From an uncultured Collinsella sp. (GTDB taxonomy: Bacteria; Actinomycetota; Coriobacteriia; Coriobacteriales; Coriobacteriaceae): a DNA stretch of 45,851 bases. Each line of letters starts with the position of its first letter. The stretch's first letter is position 1. The stretch lies in NCBI GenBank assembly GCA_900542125.1, contig UQMO01000012.1:1-45851 (forward strand), written 5' to 3'. The position numbers and the translations under genes were made by a program. Shown here one piece after another: positions 40,020 to 45,851 of the stretch. A model generated the notes under the pieces. It did not search any database, had not been told where the DNA came from, and saw nothing but the letters and a program-made list of their open reading frames with translations.

Positions 40020-40541
40020 TTGAGGTCCCAGTACAAAAACATCGCCCGTGTGGTCAAGCCGCACGGAAGGAAGGGGGAGGTCCTCGCGCAGCCGCTGCGG
40101 GGGCTTCCTTCTGTATTAGAGCCTGGTATGCGCGTCGCCCTGACGCCGCCGGCGCTCAAGCGCGACCGCTTTTGCACGGTCGTGTCCGTCACCGATACGG
40201 GCGATGGCGATCTGGTCTCGTTTGAGGGCATTGACGACTTGACGGCCGCCGAGGGCATCACGGGATGCTACGTGCTGGCAAATCGTGACGATTTTGAGCT
40301 CGATTCGCTCGACGCTGCCTATACCGACCTGATGGGTCGCGAGGTGGTCGACGAGCGCTTCGGTTTACTCGGCACGATCGTCGAGATCATGTCGACGCCC
40401 GCTAACGATGTTTGGGTTGTTGAGGGCGATCGGTACGGCGAGGTACTGATTCCCGTGATCGAGCAGGTCGTGCTCGATCTTCCCGACACAGGAACAATTT
40501 CCGTCCACGTTATGGACGGCCTGATCGATATGGACAAGTAG
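40020..40541 (+). CDS. rimM: Ribosome maturation factor RimM
   Basis: RimM helps mature the 30S head. The 173-residue protein has the N-terminal barrel (IARVVKPHGRKGEVLAQPL, about 8-26) and a C-terminal PRC-barrel (DLMGREVVDERFGLLGTIVEI, about 103-123). TTG 40020 is only four bases after khpA and has a weak ribosome site (AGGA), so translation is probably coupled. Confidence 0.93.
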   Translation: MRSQYKNIARVVKPHGRKGEVLAQPLRGLPSVLEPGMRVALTPPALKRDRFCTVVSVTDTGDGDLVSFEGIDDLTAAEGITGCYVLANRDDFELDSLDAAYTDLMGREVVDERFGLLGTIVEIMSTPANDVWVVEGDRYGEVLIPVIEQVVLDLPDTGTISVHVMDGLIDMDK

Positions 40542-40551
40542 GGAGGACAAC

Positions 40552-41310
40552 ATGCTGATCGAGACCCTTTCGGTCTTTCCCGAGATGTTTGAGCCCGTCA
40601 TGTCCACATCGATCTTGGGCCGCGCCCGCAAGGCCGGCCTTTTTGATTTTAAGGCGTATAACCTGCGCGACTGGACGCACGACCGTCATCGTACCGTCGA
40701 TGACGAGCCGTACGGCGGCGGGCAGGGCATGCTCATGAAGGTCGAGCCTATCGCAGAGGCCATCGAGGCCATTAGCGCAGAGGGTCCCAAGCCCACTGTG
40801 GTGTTCTTCACCCCCTGTGGCGAGCCTTTTACGCAGCATGTGGCCGAGCGCCTGCTCAAAAGTGAGCGCCTGCTGTTTGTGTGCAGCCGCTACGAGGGCG
40901 TCGACGAGCGTGCGTATGCGTATGCCGATGAGCGTCTGTCGATCGGCGACTACGTGCTTACGGGTGGCGAACTTCCCGCTATGGTCGTTGCCGATGCCGT
41001 CGTACGCTTGATTCCCGGCGCCCTGGGCGACGAGATGAGCAATGTGGACGAGTCGTTCTCGACCGCCGAGGACGGAGGCCTGCTCGAGTACGCGCAGTAC
41101 ACCCGTCCCGCCGAGTTCAACGGCGAGGGCGTGCCGCCAGTGCTCGTGAGTGGCGATCACGCCAAGGTCGACGCTTGGCGCCGCAAGAACGCCATCGAGC
41201 GCACCTGCCGCTGGCGTCCCGATCTGATCGAGACGGCGCGCCTTACGCCCCAGGAGCGTGCGTACGCGCAGGAGATTTTGGACGCTTCGTATTCGCAGAG
41301 CGAGGAGTGA
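40552..41310 (+). CDS. trmD: tRNA (guanine-N1)-methyltransferase
   Basis: TrmD methylates G37 of tRNAs using SAM. The 252-residue SPOUT enzyme has YGGGQGMLMK (about 59-68), FFTPCGEPF, RYEGVDERAY and the knot motif SIGDYVLTGGELPAM. ATG 40552 follows GGGAGGAC. It is last of the rpsP-khpA-rimM-trmD set; lepB follows two bases after its stop. Confidence 0.96.
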   Translation: MLIETLSVFPEMFEPVMSTSILGRARKAGLFDFKAYNLRDWTHDRHRTVDDEPYGGGQGMLMKVEPIAEAIEAISAEGPKPTVVFFTPCGEPFTQHVAERLLKSERLLFVCSRYEGVDERAYAYADERLSIGDYVLTGGELPAMVVADAVVRLIPGALGDEMSNVDESFSTAEDGGLLEYAQYTRPAEFNGEGVPPVLVSGDHAKVDAWRRKNAIERTCRWRPDLIETARLTPQERAYAQEILDASYSQSEE

Positions 41311-41312
41311 GA

Positions 41313-41876
41313 ATGGTTCCATCGCAGCATTCCGCGTTGAGGGGCGCTTTTGAGTGGATCGTGGTCATCGCGATCGCGCTCGTGGCCACCTTCTTGATTC
41401 GCTCGTTTGTGGTCGAGCCCTTTGTGGTGCCCACCGGCTCCATGGAGTCCACGATCGAGATTGGCGACCAGATCCTGGCACAAAAGGTGAGCCTCGAGCT
41501 CGGTCAGCCTGTCAGCCAAGGCGATATCGTGGTGTTTCACAACCCCGATGGCACCTCCGAGCATGATGTTCTTGTCAAGCGTGTTATTGCCACGGCCGGC
41601 CAGACGGTCGACCTGCAGGATGGCAAGGTGGTCGTTGACGGCCAAGCGCTCGACGAGGACTATACGACGGGCATGAGCTGGCCGCTTTCGGTCCAAGCGC
41701 CTGGCGCTCAGGTAAGCTATCCCTACACGGTTCCCGACGGGTGCGTGTGGGTGATGGGCGACAACCGCGAAAACTCTGCCGACTCACGCTACTTTGGTCC
41801 CGTCGATCGCTCTGATTTGATCGCTGTGGCGCTTGTGCGCTACTGGCCGCTCAACCGCATCGGCGCTATCGACTAA
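41313..41876 (+). CDS. lepB: Signal peptidase I
   Basis: LepB cleaves signal peptides outside the membrane. The 187-residue protein has one N-terminal membrane helix (about 13-35), the catalytic Ser in PTGSMESTIEIGD (about 45), the catalytic Lys in VLVKRVIATAGQ, and the MGDNRENSADSRYFG box. ATG 41313 was chosen because GAGGAG lies six bases upstream; the longer frame from 41175 only shadows trmD. Confidence 0.95.
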   Translation: MVPSQHSALRGAFEWIVVIAIALVATFLIRSFVVEPFVVPTGSMESTIEIGDQILAQKVSLELGQPVSQGDIVVFHNPDGTSEHDVLVKRVIATAGQTVDLQDGKVVVDGQALDEDYTTGMSWPLSVQAPGAQVSYPYTVPDGCVWVMGDNRENSADSRYFGPVDRSDLIAVALVRYWPLNRIGAID

Positions 41877-41935
41877 AAACCGCTATAGTACAGTACCTAA
41901 CCGTGTAATCGTTTCGACGAGGGGATATTAGAGGC

Positions 41936-42847
41936 ATGAACGCTTCATCGCTTTCCTTCCAAGACATCATCCTGCGCCTCCAGCAGTACTGGGGCGAGCA
42001 GGGCTGCGTCATTATGCAGCCCTATGACTCCGAGGTCGGTGCCGGTACCTTCCATACCGCGACCACGCTGCGCTCGCTCGGTCCCGCCGAGTGGCGCACC
42101 TGCTATGCGCAGCCCTGCCGCCGTCCCGCCGACGGCCGCTACGGCGAGAACCCCAACCGCATGCAGCACTACTATCAGTTCCAGGTGCTCATCAAGCCCT
42201 CGCCGGTCAACGCCCAGGAGCTTTACCTGGGGTCTCTTGCCGCTATCGGTCTGGACCCCAACGACCATGACGTCCGCTTTGTCGAGGACGACTGGGAGAG
42301 CCCGACCCTTGGCGCCTGGGGCCTTGGCTGGGAGGTCTGGCTCAACGGCATGGAGGTCACGCAGTTTACGTACTTCCAGCAGGTGGGCGGCATCGAGGTC
42401 GACCCCGTGCCCGTCGAGATCACCTACGGCCTAGAGCGTATCGCCATGTACGCTCAGGGCGTCAACTCCGTCTACGACCTGGTGTGGAGCTACCTGCCCG
42501 ACGGCACGCCCATGACCTATGGCGACGTGTTCCTCGAGAACGAGCGCGAGTTCAGCGCTTATAACTTTGAGGTCGCCAACGTCGAGATGATGCGTCAGAA
42601 GTTTGACGACTACGAGGCCGAGTGCCACTCCTGTCTGGAGCGCAAGCTGCCGCTGCCGGCATACGACTGCGTCATGAAGTGCAGCCACGCCTTCAACCTG
42701 CTCGATGCCCGCGGCGCGCTGTCCGCGGTCGAGCGTGCCAACTACATCCTGCGCGTCCGCGCCGTCGCCAAGGCGTGCTGCGAGGCCTACATGGCCGAGG
42801 TCGCCGGAGTCAACGAGAATGCCGACCAGGAAGGCGAGGTGGCGTAA
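41936..42847 (+). CDS. glyQ: Glycyl-tRNA synthetase alpha chain
   Basis: This is the catalytic subunit of the bacterial heterotetrameric glycine enzyme. The 303 residues include FQDIILRLQQYWGEQGCVIMQPYDSEVGAGT, PCRRPADGRYGENPNRMQHYYQ and the motif-3 region YGLERIAMYAQG. ATG 41936 starts the protein. glyS follows three bases after the stop. Confidence 0.96.
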   Translation: MNASSLSFQDIILRLQQYWGEQGCVIMQPYDSEVGAGTFHTATTLRSLGPAEWRTCYAQPCRRPADGRYGENPNRMQHYYQFQVLIKPSPVNAQELYLGSLAAIGLDPNDHDVRFVEDDWESPTLGAWGLGWEVWLNGMEVTQFTYFQQVGGIEVDPVPVEITYGLERIAMYAQGVNSVYDLVWSYLPDGTPMTYGDVFLENEREFSAYNFEVANVEMMRQKFDDYEAECHSCLERKLPLPAYDCVMKCSHAFNLLDARGALSAVERANYILRVRAVAKACCEAYMAEVAGVNENADQEGEVA

Positions 42848-42850
42848 GCC

Positions 42851-44947
42851 ATGGCAGACGCTAAGGATTTCCTGTTTGAGATCGGTACGGAGGAAATGCC
42901 CTCTGCACCGCTGAACAATGCCGTCAAGCAGCTTGGCACCATGATCGCCAAGGGTCTCGACGAGGCCGGTCTGGCCCACGGCGAGGTCCGCGTGATCTCG
43001 AGTCCGCGTCGCCTGGCTGCACTCGTTGCCGACGTCGCCACCGCGACCGATGAGGTTCACGAGGTCAAGCGTGGCCCCGCGGCCAACATTGCCTTCGACG
43101 CTGACGGTAACGCCACCAAGGCCGCCCAGGGCTTTGCCCGCAAGTGCGGTGTGGCTGCCGAGGACCTTGTCCGTCGCGAGGACACCGACGGTCGCGAGTA
43201 TGTGTTCGCCGAGAAGAATATTCCCTCCGCACCGGCTACGCCGATTCTGACCGCTCTGTGCGAGAAGACCATCGCCGGCCTGCAGTGGCCCAACTACCGC
43301 AGCCAGCGCTGGGGCCACGAGCACGCGACCTTTGTTCGTCCGGTTCGTTGGATCTGCTGCCTTTTGGGCGAGGATGTTGTGCCCGTGTCGTTTGCCGACG
43401 TGACGAGTGGCAACACCACGCGTGGTCATCGCGTACTTGGCCCTGGTGACCATGTGGTTGCCAGCCCCGCCGTTTACGAGCAGGTGCTCGAGGACGCCGG
43501 CGTGCTTTCTGCCGAGCGTCGTCGCGAGGCCATCCTCGCCGGTATCGCTGAGGTCGAGGCTGCCCGTCCCGGCTGCCATGTCGACACGCCCAAGAAGGTC
43601 TTTGAGGAGGTTATCAACCTCTGCGAGTGGCCGACGGTGCTCGTCGGTACTTTCGATGAGGAGTTCCTCAAGGTTCCGCACGAGATCATCTGCGAGTCCA
43701 TGCTCACCAACCAGCGCTACTTCCCGATCTATGACGGCGAGGGCAAGTTGACGCGTGAGTTCGTGGTCGTCTCCAACAGCAAGCCCGAGAACGCCGAGCG
43801 CGTGATTGACGGCAACGAGCGCGTCGTGCGCGCCCGTCTGGACGACGCAAAGTTCTTCTACGAGGAGGACCTGAAGATCTCCCTCGACGAGTTCCGTGAG
43901 CGTTTGGCCAAGGTTGCCTTCCAGGAGAAGCTCGGTAGCGTGCTCGCCAAGTCCGATCGCATTGAGCAGCTCGCGCTCGTTATCGCCCGCGAGGCCCATC
44001 TTGGTGCCCACCTTGCTGCCGACGCTGCTCGCGCCGCGCACCTGTGCAAGGCCGACCTGGTATCTAACGCCGTCGTTGAGTTCACGAGCCAGCAGGGCGT
44101 GATGGGCGGTTATTACGCGACCGCGATGGGGGAGAACGACGAGGTCGCTCATGCCATTCGCGATCATTATCGTCCCCGCTTTGCCGGTGACGAGCTGCCC
44201 GAGGGCACCGCTGGCTGCATCGTGGCCTGCGCCGACAAGCTCGATACCATTGCCGGTATCTTTGCCATCGGCGAGCCCCCGACCGGCTCTTCGGACCCCT
44301 ACGCGCTGCGTCGTGCCGCTATCGGCATCATCAACATCCTGCGCGACCGTCTGCCGATCGACCCCACGTCGCTCATCGACTTCGCCCTCGAGCTCTACAG
44401 TGAGCAGGGCATTGAGTTCGACGCCGCCGAGGTCGCCCAGCAGGTTCACGACTTCTTCCATGGCCGCCTGGTGAGCATGGCCCGCGACGAAAAGATCCCG
44501 GCCGATACCGTTGCCGCCGTCTCTGCGGTGCACATCATCGCCCCGTCCGTCTTCTTCGCCCGCTGCGCCGCCCTCGACGAGGCCCGCAAGAACGACGCCG
44601 AGACGTTCGACAACCTTGCGACCGCCTATGCTCGCGCCGCGCATATCTCCAAGCCCGAGCTGGGCGCGGAGTACGACCGCGCCTTGATGGGCGAGGTCGA
44701 GCTCGCGCTTGCCGATGCCTCCGAGGCTGCTCAGACCGCTGTCGACGCCGCCCTTGCTGCCGAGGATTACCCGGCCGCATTTGCCGCCCTTGCCGCCCTG
44801 CGCGCCCCCATCGACCGCTTCTTCGACGAGGTCATGGTCATGGACAAGGACGAGCAGCTCCGCGATAATCGCCTTAAGCTGCTCAACCGCTTCGAGGCCG
44901 TTTTCTCCGGCATTGCCAACATCGGTGAGCTTGCCCGCAAAAAGTAA
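42851..44947 (+). CDS. glyS: Glycyl-tRNA synthetase beta chain
   Basis: This is the tRNA-binding subunit partnering GlyQ. The 698-residue protein has the family's FLFEIGTEEMPS start, the RWGHEHATFVRPVRWICCLLG region, ESMLTNQRYFP, KLDTIAGIFAIGEPPTGSSDPYALRRAAIG and a C-terminal helical anticodon-binding-like domain. Length is normal. It is coupled to glyQ. Confidence 0.96.
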   Translation: MADAKDFLFEIGTEEMPSAPLNNAVKQLGTMIAKGLDEAGLAHGEVRVISSPRRLAALVADVATATDEVHEVKRGPAANIAFDADGNATKAAQGFARKCGVAAEDLVRREDTDGREYVFAEKNIPSAPATPILTALCEKTIAGLQWPNYRSQRWGHEHATFVRPVRWICCLLGEDVVPVSFADVTSGNTTRGHRVLGPGDHVVASPAVYEQVLEDAGVLSAERRREAILAGIAEVEAARPGCHVDTPKKVFEEVINLCEWPTVLVGTFDEEFLKVPHEIICESMLTNQRYFPIYDGEGKLTREFVVVSNSKPENAERVIDGNERVVRARLDDAKFFYEEDLKISLDEFRERLAKVAFQEKLGSVLAKSDRIEQLALVIAREAHLGAHLAADAARAAHLCKADLVSNAVVEFTSQQGVMGGYYATAMGENDEVAHAIRDHYRPRFAGDELPEGTAGCIVACADKLDTIAGIFAIGEPPTGSSDPYALRRAAIGIINILRDRLPIDPTSLIDFALELYSEQGIEFDAAEVAQQVHDFFHGRLVSMARDEKIPADTVAAVSAVHIIAPSVFFARCAALDEARKNDAETFDNLATAYARAAHISKPELGAEYDRALMGEVELALADASEAAQTAVDAALAAEDYPAAFAALAALRAPIDRFFDEVMVMDKDEQLRDNRLKLLNRFEAVFSGIANIGELARKK

Positions 44948-44981
44948 GCCAGCCTGCGCGTAAGCGCAAAAGGAGCCCCGC

Positions 44982-45804
44982 ATGGATTGCCCGGTCACCG
45001 CTCGTCCCACCGTTATCGTTATCTCCGACTCGCTCGGCGATACCGCTTGTGAGGTGGTGCTTGCGGCGTCCGGGCAATTTGATGAAGGGGCTTTTCGCGT
45101 TTTACGTCTGCCCAAGGTGACTTCCGTGGAGCAGGTCAAGTCATTTGTGGGGCCGCGCGTCGATGCCGACCATCGCGATATTGCCGTGTTTCACACCATT
45201 GTCGATCCGGCGCTTCGCGCCCGTGTGCTCGATTACCTGGGTATGCTGCATATCCGTTCGGTCGACCTGATCGGCCCGACGCTCGCCGTGCTGTCGTCGC
45301 TCATCGGTGTGTCGCCAAAGGGCGTCGCGGGCGTGATTCACAAGACTGATGACCGCTATTTCCATCGTATCGAGGCCATGGAGTATTTCGTTGAGCACGA
45401 CGACGGGCGCGGTTGCGACGATCTGTCGGGTGCCGATATCGTGCTGCTGGGCGTATCGCGCACGTCCAAGACGCCGCTGTCGATGTATCTGGCCTATCAA
45501 GGTTTCAAGGTTGCCAATGTTCCGTTGGCCCATGGCATGGAGCCGCCGAAGTCGATTTACGAGGTTGACCCGATGCGCCTGTTCGGCCTGATTTCGACCG
45601 TCGATGTGATTTCCGAAATTCGCGATAGCCGCTTGGGCGATGACTACGCTCGTGCCGTTGCCGGCTCCTATGCCGAGCCCGAGAGCGTGCGCGGCGAGCT
45701 TGAGGAAGCTCGTGCCCTCATGAAGCGCTTAGGCTGCTTTGTTGTGCGTACCGACGGCAAAGCCATCGAGGAAAGCGCTGCCGAGATCATTGCTCACCTC
45801 GAAG
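44982..45804 (+). CDS. Pyruvate-phosphate dikinase/PEP synthase regulatory protein, 3' end cut
   Basis: This DUF299-family kinase/pyrophosphorylase switches PPDK or PEP synthase on and off by reversible Thr phosphorylation. The 274 genomic residues show IVISDSLGDTACEVV, FHTIVDP, DDRYFHRIEAMEYFVEHDDG, the P-loop GVSRTSKTPLSMYLA (about 167-181), and PYGFKVANVPL-like strands. The frame continues past 45804 as AVSYTHLTLPTKA, which is translated Nextera adapter and not protein. Relatives are about 270-280 residues, so only a few residues are missing. Its target gene is not in the window. ATG 44982 follows AAAAGGAG. Confidence 0.92.
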
Positions 45805-45851
45805 CTGTCTCTTATACACATCTGACGCTGCCGACGAAGGCTTAGGTGTAG
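45805..45851. other. Nextera i5 adapter at contig end (not genomic)
   Basis: 45805-45837 is the reverse complement of the Nextera read-1 adapter. 45838-45845 (AGGCTTAG) is the reverse complement of index CTAAGCCT, and 45846-45851 (GTGTAG) matches the start of the reversed P5 sequence. Confidence 0.97.

Noticed and set aside
42431..45139. 902-residue antisense ORF over glyQ and glyS
   Set aside because: GC-rich codons leave the opposite frame open. Composition is Gly/Val/Leu-biased with no motif, and the sense genes are certain.
1..45851. CRISPR array, rRNA, transposase or phage genes
   Set aside because: No regularly spaced repeats, rRNA segments or transposase/integrase proteins were seen on either strand.

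Overview
The window is one assembled contig whose two ends are Illumina Nextera i5 adapter (1-43 and 45805-45851, both with the index read as CTAAGCCT). Only 44-45804 is genomic. Gene content, fusions (RmlC-RmlD, AroE-AroK), high GC, frequent TTG/GTG starts and the gene orders suggest an actinobacterium of class Coriobacteriia, probably a gut Collinsella or close relative. This placement is inferred from gene style, not from a marker search.

Region 1 (44-8247) is a cell-surface polysaccharide locus: the tail of a GT4 glycosyltransferase, the dTDP-L-rhamnose genes rfbA, rfbB and a fused rfbCD, a membrane-anchored GT2 glycosyltransferase on the opposite strand, and a two-gene Wzm/Wzt-type ABC exporter. 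Between rfbA and rfbB lies an AT-richer two-gene cassette: a DUF4869-like protein and a P-loop ATPase of unknown function. This is the best candidate here for an undescribed system.

Region 2 (8302-9166) holds tRNA-Arg(UCU), then a second DUF4869-like gene without an ATPase partner. That gene lies between the intact aroQ 3' end and a 32-nt relic of another aroQ 3' end, which looks like an insertion scar.

Region 3 (9167-17824, minus strand) is an aromatic amino acid supercluster in transcription order aroF, tyrA, aroB, aroA, aroC, pheA, aroE-aroK, aroQ. It encodes all seven shikimate-pathway steps plus the prephenate branches to Phe and Tyr. A short leader ORF overlapping a terminator hairpin precedes aroF and suggests attenuation. 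A 126-bp inverted-repeat element separates aroC from pheA.

Region 4 (17956-31068, plus strand) holds tRNA-Arg(CCG), a CtpE-like P-type ATPase, a zinc-ribbon membrane protein, a cyclophilin, a TPR membrane protein, and the elongasome genes mreB, mreC, mreD, PBP2 and rodA, followed by a DUF697-like membrane protein.

Region 5 (31079-45804) is translation and housekeeping: the radical SAM/TIGR03936 pair, rplU-rpmA-obgE, nadD-yqeK-rsfS, dinB on the minus strand, rpsP-khpA-rimM-trmD-lepB, glyQ-glyS, and a PPDK/PEP-synthase regulatory protein cut by the contig end. No stretch over 300 bases lacks a gene. I saw no rRNA, CRISPR array, transposase or phage gene.
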